In this document: in pieces, positions 20,282 through 29,388 of the stretch
Layout of the letters: each line of letters starts with the position of its first letter
Position numbering within the stretch: position 1 is the first letter of the stretch
DNA from: JAUIIK01 sp963745675
Lineage (GTDB): Bacteria; Chloroflexota; Chloroflexia; Thermomicrobiales; CFX8
Assembly (NCBI GenBank): GCA_963745675.1
Contig: CAVUYM010000014.1
Location: 83,783-147,782 of the forward strand
Length of the DNA: 64,000 nucleotides
Direction: 5' to 3'
The notes under the pieces: generated by a model
Databases searched by the model: none
Seen by the model: only the letters and a program-made list of their open reading frames with translations
What the model was told of the DNA's origin: nothing
Program-made: the position numbers and the translations under genes

Positions 20282-23200
20282 TCAATGTCGAACATTGCCA
20301 TAGACGCTGACTTTGTGGCCCTCACGCTCGCCTTCCCAGAGCAGTTTCGTGCAGGTGCGGCGCAGTAGACGTTTCCACAGGAGCGTCTGCTCGAAGAGGT
20401 CTTCGTCGGTGACGAAGGTGTTGAAGACGGTGCGACTGGCGATGAGGATCATCTTCTCCTTGGCACGGCTGACCGCCACCGTCAATCTGCGCGGATCATA
20501 GAGGAATTCGCCGGCAGTCAAGAGATACTGGCGGTCGCTCTCGGTTGCGCTCACGATAATGACATTGCGTTCACCGCCCTGGAAGCGTTCGACGGTATCG
20601 ACTGCGGCAGCGAAGCGATCAAGATCGCCGCTGGTGTCGGTGCTCGTCATGTTACGAGCCACCTCCTGCAATGAGGCTCTCTGGGCGCGGTGCGGCACGA
20701 CAACTCCAAAGCCATCGGACGGGTCGAGAGCGTGCATCGAGGGGTGTGCCAGGGCCCTCAGGATTGGTCTCACCAGCTCGCGTTCGAAAAGGTTGACCTT
20801 CTGGCTTTCCTCCTCTTCATGCACGATGACGATCAGCGGATATTCGGGCCGGAGCACCGCTTCGACGAATGTCTCGTCGTAGGCCATCGAGCCCATGAGT
20901 TTCACATTCTTCGAGAAGTAGGGAATGCCATCGGCCTGGTAGATCGACTCGCGCAGGAATTCGGCCATGTCGGTGTGCAAGCGGAAGCTCTGCTCGAACT
21001 GGATCATCGGCGGAGGCGGTTGCAGCCCGGCCAGGGCCGCGAAGAGCGATTCGTGGATGTTGAAGGTCTTGGCAGTCCGGCGGAACTCCCGCTCCCAGTC
21101 GTGGCTGATGATCGGTGGCATTTGGCGCGGATCGCCGACAACGATCAACTGCCCGCCGGGTTTGAGCGGCAGGGCTGACATGATCGCTTCCGGCAACCCA
21201 ATCTGGGATGCTTCGTCGATGATCAGGCAGTCGATTAGCTCGTGTCCAAAGAGGCGTTTCGAATCGAAGCGGCGAGTGATGGTCGTATAGACGGCATTCG
21301 GTGTGCCGGCTGCGATGCAGCGTTTGCGGCGCTCGATCTCTCTGTAGACGTGATCTTCACCGGTTTCCTTGTTGCGCCCCTTGAGAGGGGTGACGCCAGT
21401 TGGGGTCGTGCCCCGTGGATCGATCCGGCAGAGTGGGACAGTCAGAATGCGCTCGTCGAAGTAGCGCTCGAATATGTCCGAGTGCCGCAGATGGAAGAGT
21501 GAAAGCGTTTCCCTGACGCTGAGAATCTGATTGACGACGACATCGATGGCCGCATGCGTTTTGCAAGAGATCATCACCCGGTAGTCAATATCGGCCTGCA
21601 AGGCACCCTGCATGCGGGCCAGGATCGCAAACGCCGTGGCGTAGCTCTTGCCGGTACCGGGTGGTCCCTGGACGAGCAGCGTCGGGGATGAGCCATGCTC
21701 ACCGATGTACTCCTGCTTGCTCGGCTCGAATTCGTGGAAGCCGACTTCTTTGAGTGCCACAAGCCCGTCGAGGAAGCGTCTTTGTCCGGTGGCCGCTTCG
21801 TCTGGCCAGTCGGCCCGCTCAGCCGCCTCACCGGTCAAACGGTCATAGAGCGGCGAACCGCCTCCTTCGGCAAGTTTCTCGACCGTCTTCATCCCTCTGG
21901 ATGAGGTCAGGTCGTTCGGATCGGATTCGATGGTGTAAACACGCTCGTTCACGAATGGACGTTTCAGGAAATCACTGTAGAGAAAGCCATCGTGGTTCGC
22001 GAACCAGTTGCGCATCTCGACTTCGGCGATCGCTGAAATTGCGACGCCGTTCTCGTCTCGTTTGGGGATCAGACGCAGGATCGTTCCGCGTGCCCCCCAG
22101 AGAAGCTGTTTGGCGGTCGGTGTGAAGGGCTCTTGCTCGGCTTCCGGCAAACGGCTGTCAACGTCGGTCCGCGGATGGATCACGATCCAGCTATCGTCGC
22201 GCAGCCCGGAGGTGCCCAGCAGTGTGTCGAGATCTGTGTCAAGCCCATCGGTGACGATCTCCAACCGGACGATCATGCCGTTATGATCCCAGGCTGTCTC
22301 CTTCTTCTGTTCGCGGGTGAGTTTCTCTCCTGCTGGCAATGCGCTCTGGAGTCGATCGCCCAGGGCTTGGCGCCGCCGCTGTTCGCTGACTTGAATGCGC
22401 GTCTCTGGAAGTTGAGTTTCGTCGAGATAGCGGACAATCAAGGAATCACCGCTGGTCGCACGTTGTTCCGGGGCGGGGAGCCGGGCCGCTTTCCAGGCGG
22501 CGATATCGACGTGGCGTTCGATCAGGATGAACTCTTGCAACGCTTCGGCGAGAGTGTGGGCGGTGTCTTCGAACGTACCGATCTCCGGCAGTTCGAATGA
22601 GGTCTTTTCCGTCCACTGGTTGCCGCGAAATTCGGAAGCGATGTGTTGGAGCGCTTCAAGGCGGCGGCTACAGAACGCGCGCATCAAGTCGGGCGTCACC
22701 AGGCCGTAGGTCGCCTTTGGATCGTCTTCGTCCTCATTTTCGTAATCTTCGAGCTGGCCCCAGGCGCCGTAGGCGTACTCCAGAGGAATCTCGCTCGAAT
22801 AGCGGGCGCGGCGGTAGAACCAGCCGGGGTCGGTACTATCCGGATCGACGTCGAGCTTGCCCAGGTAATCAAACATGCCGGTGCGGAAGATCTGCCGGAA
22901 GCGCTCGGTGGCGTTCCAGTTGAATCCTCGAAAAATGGCGACCGACTGTAGTGACTGACAGAGCAGAGGATAGTTGCGGAATTCGCGGATCTCCTGTTCG
23001 AGATAGCTCACGATGCCGCTATCAAAGGCCGCCCGCTGGGTGACGAAGTCGTAGAGCGGCGTCGAACCGAGGACCGTTTCGAAATGTCGAGCTAATCCGT
23101 TGAGCAATTGCGACTGGCTGCGTGGATTCCAGAAGACGAGATGGATTGGCGCTTTGGCTTCGCCTTCAGCATCTAAGGCGGCTAATCCAACGGTAGTGGT

Positions 23201-24613
23201 GATTACCTCGTTGACCCAGCGCTCGATCAGGTCACGCTCGATGTCGCCGCTGTCTGGCGGTCCATCCGCGAAGTGGACGATATTGCGATCGCGTGCGACC
23301 CTGCCCTGGTCGTATGCGACGACCCGACCGCCGAGCATGTACAGCCGGTCCTGTAGAAAATCGTGACCGACATCGATATAGATCATCACCAGATTGGGAT
23401 TCTGCTGGGCATTCACGAATGGCAACGAGCTATAGCCCTTGTTCGGGATGTAATTGGGGACGTCGTAGGGTGCCCCTTTGCTTGCCTCGTACTTTCTTGC
23501 CCGATAGATCAACTCATCCAGGCGCGAAGACAACGGCCAGGTCGTTGCCAGAGATCGGCGTAGCTCGAGTTCTTTCGGTGCGGCAGTAGCCGTCTCTTCG
23601 GCAAGTGGTAGGCGGGCAACCTCGTCAACCTCGCGCAGACTATTGCGCCGTAGCGCCGCTTTATCGTGTCCGGTCATAAGTGGAATCAGCGACAGGTCAT
23701 CGCGCTCGGCGCTCCAGCGCATGCAGAATTCGTTGTAGATGCAGCCATCGCACTTTGGTTCGAGGTGAAAGTCGACATCTTCGAATGGCGTTTGAGCAAC
23801 CTTTCGTGCGAGCGAATCAGGAGCGGTGACCAGATCGCTGACAATGTCGAAGTAGGTCTCCTGGTCCTCAACTCGTTCGAGCAAGCCGATGTCCAGATTG
23901 AACACCGACTCTGCGGCGGCTCGCTGAGTTGCCATCTCAGCCAGTTCAGCTTCGGAGAGTTCATTGTCTATGTGCGTTGGTCCGCGAAAGAGCACGCCAG
24001 TCTCGATGCGATCGTGATCGATACCCGCGGCGCTGAGTATCGCCTCGAGCATCAACGTGTAAAAGGCGACCTGCAGGTGATGTTCGAGCCGGTCTTTGCG
24101 CGACGATTTGATATCGGCGATGAAGGCTTGCACTCGATTGGATTCAGTCTTATGGATCTTCAGCAGATCGAGGTCACCACGCAGTGACCAGCCTTCAATA
24201 GGTGCCGCCAATCGAGCCTGGCTCAGGACGACAGTCTCGCCGGCGGGGAGATCATCAATGAGTGCCAGGACGCGATCGTTGTCGGGATCTCGACGACGAC
24301 CACCCGGGGCGTCAGATGCCAAATCGATGACCTCGGTCGAATTCTCAATCTCCTCAACGATTTGGCGCTCGAAGTTGTAACCCTCGCGCCGCAAGACCGG
24401 CGGAATGATCTGAATGCTGGCTCGAGAAGCTTTCAGGAACTCTTCGCCGTATTCGCGCTGATGAAGCCTGATGCGAAGGTAACGCTGGCACTGATCGAGT
24501 CCTATGAAGCTGGCGATATCGGTTGGAGCCAGTTGCAGATTGTCGAGAGGGACGTGCATTGAATGCCATGGCTCGATGGGCTGATCGGTGTCGTCTGTGC
24601 GGATCTTGGACAA
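20282..24613 (-). CDS. RecB-like Fe-S nuclease fused to Dna2/NAM7-type SF1 helicase, 1443 residues
   Basis: DNA- or RNA-processing enzyme in one chain. The N-terminal ~330 residues are a TM0106/RecB-type nuclease: DIASFIGLDQC, then ADIKSSRKDRLEHHLQVAFY (catalytic D-x-K and Q-x-x-x-Y), then CDGCIYNEFC, with cysteines placed for a 4Fe-4S cluster. The C-terminal SF1B helicase has Walker A GPPGTGKS near residue 983, Walker B IIDEASQ, VVGDPRQMPP, QSFRLH, FQGGERNVIIVS and LTVAVSRAKEK. TTG 24613 has GAGG upstream. The frame is fully intact over 4.3 kb in a window full of indels. Role in repair or in phage defence cannot be told apart from sequence. A tRNA-Lys lies 150 bp downstream. Confidence 0.85.
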   Translation of the reverse strand: MSKIRTDDTDQPIEPWHSMHVPLDNLQLAPTDIASFIGLDQCQRYLRIRLHQREYGEEFLKASRASIQIIPPVLRREGYNFERQIVEEIENSTEVIDLASDAPGGRRRDPDNDRVLALIDDLPAGETVVLSQARLAAPIEGWSLRGDLDLLKIHKTESNRVQAFIADIKSSRKDRLEHHLQVAFYTLMLEAILSAAGIDHDRIETGVLFRGPTHIDNELSEAELAEMATQRAAAESVFNLDIGLLERVEDQETYFDIVSDLVTAPDSLARKVAQTPFEDVDFHLEPKCDGCIYNEFCMRWSAERDDLSLIPLMTGHDKAALRRNSLREVDEVARLPLAEETATAAPKELELRRSLATTWPLSSRLDELIYRARKYEASKGAPYDVPNYIPNKGYSSLPFVNAQQNPNLVMIYIDVGHDFLQDRLYMLGGRVVAYDQGRVARDRNIVHFADGPPDSGDIERDLIERWVNEVITTTVGLAALDAEGEAKAPIHLVFWNPRSQSQLLNGLARHFETVLGSTPLYDFVTQRAAFDSGIVSYLEQEIREFRNYPLLCQSLQSVAIFRGFNWNATERFRQIFRTGMFDYLGKLDVDPDSTDPGWFYRRARYSSEIPLEYAYGAWGQLEDYENEDEDDPKATYGLVTPDLMRAFCSRRLEALQHIASEFRGNQWTEKTSFELPEIGTFEDTAHTLAEALQEFILIERHVDIAAWKAARLPAPEQRATSGDSLIVRYLDETQLPETRIQVSEQRRRQALGDRLQSALPAGEKLTREQKKETAWDHNGMIVRLEIVTDGLDTDLDTLLGTSGLRDDSWIVIHPRTDVDSRLPEAEQEPFTPTAKQLLWGARGTILRLIPKRDENGVAISAIAEVEMRNWFANHDGFLYSDFLKRPFVNERVYTIESDPNDLTSSRGMKTVEKLAEGGGSPLYDRLTGEAAERADWPDEAATGQRRFLDGLVALKEVGFHEFEPSKQEYIGEHGSSPTLLVQGPPGTGKSYATAFAILARMQGALQADIDYRVMISCKTHAAIDVVVNQILSVRETLSLFHLRHSDIFERYFDERILTVPLCRIDPRGTTPTGVTPLKGRNKETGEDHVYREIERRKRCIAAGTPNAVYTTITRRFDSKRLFGHELIDCLIIDEASQIGLPEAIMSALPLKPGGQLIVVGDPRQMPPIISHDWEREFRRTAKTFNIHESLFAALAGLQPPPPMIQFEQSFRLHTDMAEFLRESIYQADGIPYFSKNVKLMGSMAYDETFVEAVLRPEYPLIVIVHEEEESQKVNLFERELVRPILRALAHPSMHALDPSDGFGVVVPHRAQRASLQEVARNMTSTDTSGDLDRFAAAVDTVERFQGGERNVIIVSATESDRQYLLTAGEFLYDPRRLTVAVSRAKEKMILIASRTVFNTFVTDEDLFEQTLLWKRLLRRTCTKLLWEGEREGHKVSVYGNVRH

Positions 24614-24782
24614 TGGTTTGCCTCTATCGTGAAGCAGATGTGGTAACGAGTAAAACGTGCATCAAGGATAGCGGATTTTCGAGTGTACGAACGTACCGAC
24701 TTTGGCTAACCGACGACGCACCGGGGTGTCAGAGATTACCCCGTATCAAGGCTCCCTGCTAATCCGAGGCGGGGCCGTACTG

Positions 24783-24803
24783 AAAAGCACCCCGGCTGGG
24801 GTG
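24783..24803 (-). terminator. Rho-independent terminator of the redoxin-MFS operon
   Basis: Immediately after the MFS stop codon, CACCCC and GGGGTG pair around a 4-base loop, followed on the minus strand by CTTTTC. The stem is GC-rich with a short T-run. Confidence 0.6.
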
Positions 24804-24807
24804 AGAA

Positions 24808-26088
24808 CTATGCTGTCGCTGGCTCCGGGCTGCGGCGGAGGACAGAGATGCGCGAGGCGGTGTAAAGGATCAAGACGAGTGCCGCGAGGCAGGCAATTGT
24901 GGTTGCTGCCGGCGCCCCGATTTTGTCGGCAAGCAAGCCAAGCGGAAGCTGGCCAAACGGCAGCAGTCCCCATGTGATCTGGTTGACGGCCAGCACTCTG
25001 CCACGGATCGCGTCATCTGCGCGTAATTGAAGCATTGTCTGGTTTGTCGCAAGGAAGCCGGCGCTCAATACGCCGGACAGCAGAAGCATCATGGCGGCCA
25101 GCGGGACCCATGGTATCCAGGCGAAGGCAATTACGGCTCCAGCCCAGGCCGCGATCATCAATACTTGTGCTCCCGGAATCGCCGTAAACTCGCTGCGGGC
25201 AGCCACAAGCAGCGCTCCGACGACCGCGCCTATGCCGATGCCGGTCATCAGGACGCCGAGGCCGGTTGAGCCAAACCCAAGCTCGTCACGCACAAAAACC
25301 GGCATGAGCGTGATGTACGGCATGATCAGCATTGTCCCGATCGTTGCCAGCAGGACGGTTCCCAGTAGCGTCGGATCGCGACGAACATAGACGAGACCCT
25401 CGGTGATGCTCGCAATTGGGGAACCACGGCGCCCGGGTTGTCGAGGGCGAGTTTGGGGTAGTTTAAGGCTGAAAGCCAAGGCGAATATCTGGAGAGCTGC
25501 TGCGACAGCGAACGCGCCGCCTATGCCGATCAACGCGATCAGGATGCCCGCCAGTGCCGGGCCAAAGATGCGCGTGGCATTTTGCCCCGCCGAGTTGAGG
25601 GCGATGGCGTTGCCGAGGTCGTGCGGTTCAACCAGTCGGCCGATTATGGCATTGCGAGTTGGGAAGATGAAGGACATGCTCGAGCCATAGGCGAAAGCCA
25701 ACCCGAGCATAGTCCAGCGATTCATTGCGTCGAGAAAGATCAAGCTAGAGAAGAATGTCGCCGTAACCATGACGCCAAACTGCCCGGCCATCAATACCTT
25801 GCGCCGGTCGAAGTTGTCGACGATCACGCCAGCCGGCAAGGCGAAAATGAGGATCGGTACGCCGCCCGCAAAGGCCGCCAGTCCGACCCAGAGGGGCGAG
25901 TCGGTCATCTCCAGCGCCAGCCAACCCAGCGCAACCTGGTACATCCAGAAGGCAGTGTTCGTGCAAAGGGTTCCCGCCCATAGCCAGCGAATGGCAGGGT
26001 AGATATGGAGTGACGCGAACATCCCGTCAGACGCATCGTCCGGCGAGATGTTCGTTTCGGGATCTACGCGGCGATCGAGCATCCGCAA
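24808..26088 (-). CDS. MFS-family exporter (MFS_3, EntS-like)
   Basis: About 426 residues with roughly 12 hydrophobic segments, an inner-membrane proton-driven transporter. The inter-helix motif DNFDRRKVLM matches the MFS loop 2-3 signature, and the family resembles EntS/MFS_3 exporters of siderophores or drugs. It begins 6-12 bp after the stop of the double-TGA redoxin gene (TTG 26088 or ATG 26082), so the two form an operon that ends at the hairpin 24783-24803. The substrate is not predictable. Confidence 0.82.
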   Translation of the reverse strand: MRMLDRRVDPETNISPDDASDGMFASLHIYPAIRWLWAGTLCTNTAFWMYQVALGWLALEMTDSPLWVGLAAFAGGVPILIFALPAGVIVDNFDRRKVLMAGQFGVMVTATFFSSLIFLDAMNRWTMLGLAFAYGSSMSFIFPTRNAIIGRLVEPHDLGNAIALNSAGQNATRIFGPALAGILIALIGIGGAFAVAAALQIFALAFSLKLPQTRPRQPGRRGSPIASITEGLVYVRRDPTLLGTVLLATIGTMLIMPYITLMPVFVRDELGFGSTGLGVLMTGIGIGAVVGALLVAARSEFTAIPGAQVLMIAAWAGAVIAFAWIPWVPLAAMMLLLSGVLSAGFLATNQTMLQLRADDAIRGRVLAVNQITWGLLPFGQLPLGLLADKIGAPAATTIACLAALVLILYTASRISVLRRSPEPATA

Positions 26089-26094
26089 GCTGAA

Positions 26095-26904
26095 CTATTC
26101 CACCGTGCGCTGGAAGACATACCGTTGACCAGTCGAGCGTTCGCCCTCGAATTCTGGCGTCACTGTGACCAGGTTCCAACCCTCTTCCGCCAGACGATGT
26201 ACTTCACTGAACGCTGCCATGGCGTTCTGCTGGGTGAATTCTCGTTCGACACCGACGCCCCGTTTCAGTTCGCCCGGGGTGCGGTAGTGGCCGACCGGCG
26301 GCTCTTGATATGAGCCAATAACCCGTAAGAGTTCCGTCTCGGATGGAACGTGGACGCTGACAACCTGATGTTTGCGTCCGAGCGCGTTGAGCAACTCTTC
26401 GATAATGCGATTCGGGGTCATGCGGTGACGCGTCGTCGGCCCGACGTGATCCCAGAGGACTTTCGCACCGTTCTCAGCGGAGTCGATGAGGAACATTCCT
26501 GGTCGCGCAATATCGCGTCCACCGGGTTCGCTTTCATGATAGCTATTGTAGGCGCGCGCAACTTCAGCGCCGGGGTCGCTCAGCAGCATGAAAGGCAGAT
26601 CAAGCCGCTCTCGAATCTCCTTGTGGTTTTCCGGCGTTTCATTTGCGACAACAATGAATTCAACGCCGAGACCGCGAATTTCCCAATACGTATGACGCAA
26701 CTGCGCCAGATATAGTCGTCAGGTGGGTCACCAATTGCCACGATACTGATGCATCAGGACGGGACCGGTACGAGTTAATCGCCGCAGGGTGACGTTGTTG
26801 TCGTCCTGATCCTTCAACTGAAACTCGGGAGCTTCCTTCCCGACCATCGACTCCCGGCCGTCGAATGTGGTTGGGCCGGGTAGCCATGTTCCGATTGCGC
26901 TCAT
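26095..26904 (-). CDS. Candidate double-selenocysteine redoxin (UxxU) with C-terminal DUF4177-like domain
   Basis: ATG 26904 has a textbook ribosome site (GGAGG, 5 bases upstream). The frame encodes a peroxiredoxin/AhpC-TSA fold: KEAPEFQLKDQDDNNVTLRRL, VLMHQYRGNW, then TGA-Pro-Thr-TGA, then RLYLAQLRHTYWEIRGLGVEFIVV, LPFMLLSDPG, ARPGMFLID. The two TGA codons (residues 59 and 62) fall exactly on the WCPxCR cysteines of this family, all in one frame with 269 residues in total. A tail from about residue 185 resembles DUF4177 (EEGWNLVTVTPE, YVFQRTVE). If both TGAs are read as Sec the active site is U-P-T-U; if they stop, only a 58-residue fragment is made. It shares an operon with an MFS exporter. 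Role is probably thiol-dependent peroxide or disulfide chemistry. Confidence 0.75.
26693..26708 (-). promoter_or_regulatory. bSECIS-like hairpin serving both TGA codons
   Basis: On the minus strand TGGCGC and GCGTCA pair (one G-U) around the loop AGTT. The loop starts after 25 nt from the first TGA and 16 nt from the second, both within the 16-37 nt bacterial range, with G at loop position 2. Loop and spacing to the first TGA are identical to the hairpin at 8116-8133. Confidence 0.6.
26719..26730 (-). other. Two candidate Sec codons, TGA-x-x-TGA
   Basis: On the minus strand TGA 26730-26728, CCC, ACC, TGA 26721-26719 replace the CxxC cysteines between Trp and Arg. Two independent stop-creating errors at exactly these sites would be very unlikely, especially since errors elsewhere in the window are indels. 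Confidence 0.7.
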
Positions 26905-27099
26905 TTATTCCTCCGCAAATTCGACAGATTGACTGGAACATGTTGCATTATCTGACCAGAACCTGCAACGTTAGGCAACGTATTCTGACACGATTGGTGA
27001 CCCAGAAGGGTAAAAAGGCTGAGCCGGTTCAGATATCCTGGCACCGACGACGATCTGCTTTCATGGTTCGAGCGAGTTGCTAGCGACTGGCAAGACGCT

Positions 27100-28296
27100 G
27101 TGCTGCCGGCCTACCAGGGTGGCTCAATCGCTAATCTGCCAGCGTCGATCCTGTCGAGTATGGGCGTATCGGTGGATCGATGCAGCGGCTTATTGCCACC
27201 CGTCGCGGACGAAGTCTTGCCGGGCGGCATATTGGATGACGCACGAGTGGTCGTACTGATCGTGATTGATGGCCTGGGTAGCGTGGCTCTACATGAGGCA
27301 GCCGCCCGCGGTGACACCCCTGGACTCTCTTCAGCCGCACTCCAATCCTCGTTGACATCCGTCTTTCCTGCGACGACCGCGGCCGCCACGACCAGCCTTC
27401 AGTATGGTCTCGCGCCCGGAACGCATGGCATGGCCGGCTACACACTCTACCTACCTGAAATTGACGATGTGTTCAACATGATCACCTGGCGTAGAGTCGG
27501 CACCCGGAGCGAGAATAGCGATGACCCTCAGCCCGAGGCGTTTCTCTCCCATCGGCATCTCTTCTCCCGTTTCGATCAATGCGGGATCGACACGGTTATT
27601 GTGTCAAATGCTGCGTTCTCGAATTCACCATTAACCCGTGCTCAGGCCAGTGGTGTGCGCTACCGTGGCTACAGAACGCTGGCCGAGTTCAGTTACCGGC
27701 TGATTCGAGAAATCGAACGTCCGGGACGGCGATTCGTGTTCGGGTATTGGGATGGTTATGACGCGCTGGGCCACACCTGGGGCACGGATGCGGAAATCGC
27801 GCGACTGGAAGTGCGTTTGATCGACAAGGCGCTACGCGAGGGTCTACTGGCCACGCTGGAGTCTGAGGGGAAGGACGTTGCGCTAATCGTGACCGCCGAT
27901 CACGGTCACATACCTACCCCGCGTGACGAACGCTTCAATCTCAAACAGGTTCCGGGGTTGCTCCAGTCTCTTCGCCACCGACCGACGGGTGAACCTCGTC
28001 AGTTGGGCCTTGCTTTTACCGACGGGCAAGCGTCGTGGCCCAACAAAGTGGCTGCTTGCCTGGGCAACGAGATTCTGGCGCTTGACATGCACGAAGCGAT
28101 AGCGGCAGGCCTCTACGGCCCTGCACCATTGCACCCACAACTCGCATCACGAACAGGTGACGTGCTGCTACTCGCGCGCAATTCAAGCGCGGTCAACTTT
28201 CCGGGCGGCGGTTCGGGCAGCCTGGGCGGGCACGGATCGCTAACCCCGCACGAAATGCAGGTACCGCTCCTGGTCTGGCGATTCTCGCCGGCTTAG
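27100..28296 (+). CDS. Alkaline phosphatase/type I phosphodiesterase superfamily protein
   Basis: Metal-dependent phosphohydrolase of the phosphodiesterase/nucleotide pyrophosphatase type. Metal-site motifs are VLIVIDGLGS (first Asp), the nucleophile Thr in VFPATTAAA, YWDGYDALGHTWG (Asp and His), VTADHGH (Asp-His) and a final GGHGSLTPHEM histidine. The frame is open from 27001 and the upstream residues (SWFERVASDWQDAVLPAYQGG) look genuine, but no ATG is available there, so GTG 27100 is a conservative start. It is divergent from the double-TGA redoxin and overlaps the convergent DinB-like gene by 4 bp. No signal peptide is visible. Substrate is unknown. Confidence 0.8.
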   Translation: MLPAYQGGSIANLPASILSSMGVSVDRCSGLLPPVADEVLPGGILDDARVVVLIVIDGLGSVALHEAAARGDTPGLSSAALQSSLTSVFPATTAAATTSLQYGLAPGTHGMAGYTLYLPEIDDVFNMITWRRVGTRSENSDDPQPEAFLSHRHLFSRFDQCGIDTVIVSNAAFSNSPLTRAQASGVRYRGYRTLAEFSYRLIREIERPGRRFVFGYWDGYDALGHTWGTDAEIARLEVRLIDKALREGLLATLESEGKDVALIVTADHGHIPTPRDERFNLKQVPGLLQSLRHRPTGEPRQLGLAFTDGQASWPNKVAACLGNEILALDMHEAIAAGLYGPAPLHPQLASRTGDVLLLARNSSAVNFPGGGSGSLGGHGSLTPHEMQVPLLVWRFSPA

Positions 28297-28733
28297 GTGG
28301 CCGCGCCTTGAATCTGGCTGATGTACTTCTTGTCCGATTCGATGAGTCCGTCAACGATGCCTTCGTACGTTCGCTCGCCCGCCGCCGTTTTCTGGCCCAC
28401 AGCCCACTGCTCGTCGCTGAGATTTCTCAGAATCGACAGGATCGCTTCACGTGCGGTGCCGAATTCAGAGAGCAGCTGTCGCGAACCGATCGTCGAAGCT
28501 TCTGCTTGTTCATCGAGTCGTTCCTCGGCCTGCTGTGCAACTGTTTCCGCGAGACTCATGCTGCGGATGTACTGTGAAGCCTCAATCTCATTGTTGCGGA
28601 TCCCGGTTAATGCCGTGTGCAATGGATTCCCGGCTTTATTCAATTCCGGAGCGCCCGCGATCTTGGGCCGAACCTCCCAATTGAGTATCCGAACCGTCTC
28701 GACCAATTTGCTGAGTTTTTCGGTGTTTGCCAC
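28293..28733 (-). CDS. DinB-like four-helix protein
   Basis: 146 residues, predicted mainly helical, with a central LLSEFGTAREAILSILRNLSDEQW segment typical of the DinB/YfiT-like fold used by thiol-dependent and metal-binding enzymes. The usual three-histidine metal site is not evident, so catalysis is doubtful. Start GTG 28733 follows GGGAGG. It ends inside the last codons of the convergent phosphodiesterase. Confidence 0.55.
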   Translation of the reverse strand: MANTEKLSKLVETVRILNWEVRPKIAGAPELNKAGNPLHTALTGIRNNEIEASQYIRSMSLAETVAQQAEERLDEQAEASTIGSRQLLSEFGTAREAILSILRNLSDEQWAVGQKTAAGERTYEGIVDGLIESDKKYISQIQGAAT

Positions 28734-28972
28734 CCTGGCCTCCCCGCCCTGTGAACTGAATCGAATGTTTCGACTATTACCCTATTCCCCATTCTGGTAG
28801 CAGCGATCCCTTTTTGCGCAAGGTCGCAGCCTCTCCAGGAACTCGAACGCTCATCTGAGTTCGAGTAACATTAGCCGATGCACGCTGCATCTTACAACCA
28901 GGCGCGGCGCAGAGGGTGCTGGCCGTGCCCTGATATATATGTGCAGAATAAACGGGAGAGAGAAAAGAGTCT

Positions 28973-29341
28973 ATGTCTGGCAGGCGCGAATCACCGCTAC
29001 GATGTCCAATTACCGGTGAACGTTTGCGAGATGTGCGCGTGATACCTCTCGGCCCCGTAACCGGCGAATTGGCATGGGAACTGCACGCCGGCAGATCGGA
29101 GCAATACGGCTGGTTCCAGGCCGAGGTGATCTCTAAACCGCCGCGCGAAATCTTCCCGGTCAAGCGACCTGGCGGATCTGCCCGGCAAATGATCATCGGC
29201 GGTAAGCCTGTCTATTCTTTTCCGACCATTTGGGACTCTACAGACCGCCATACACCTGTTGACATGTATGATCCTCAGTACTGGCAAGTTGACTGGTCGC
29301 GCCTTCCCAATCGAGATGAAGTCCCGGTCGAAGCGGACTGA
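28973..29341 (+). CDS. Hypothetical protein, 122 aa
   Basis: Not recognised. A soluble, slightly acidic protein starting MSGRRESPLRCPITGE, with a Trp/Tyr-rich second half (YDPQYWQVDWSRLP). The CPITGE start could be part of a small metal site but has only one cysteine. It lies 47 bp before the AI-2E permease gene on the same strand, which supports real coding. No signal peptide or membrane segment. Confidence 0.5.
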   Translation: MSGRRESPLRCPITGERLRDVRVIPLGPVTGELAWELHAGRSEQYGWFQAEVISKPPREIFPVKRPGGSARQMIIGGKPVYSFPTIWDSTDRHTPVDMYDPQYWQVDWSRLPNRDEVPVEAD

Positions 29342-29388
29342 GCGGGGTTCGAACACTTCTTGGCCAGCACTCGGATTGCGAGAAAAGC

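Noticed and set aside
26719..26730. General reassignment of TGA as a sense codon
   Set aside because: Most intact genes here end at TGA with normal spacing or overlap to the next start (for example the ATGA overlaps at 1890-1893 and 33581-33584), so TGA is a stop in general use and only the redoxin sites look recoded.
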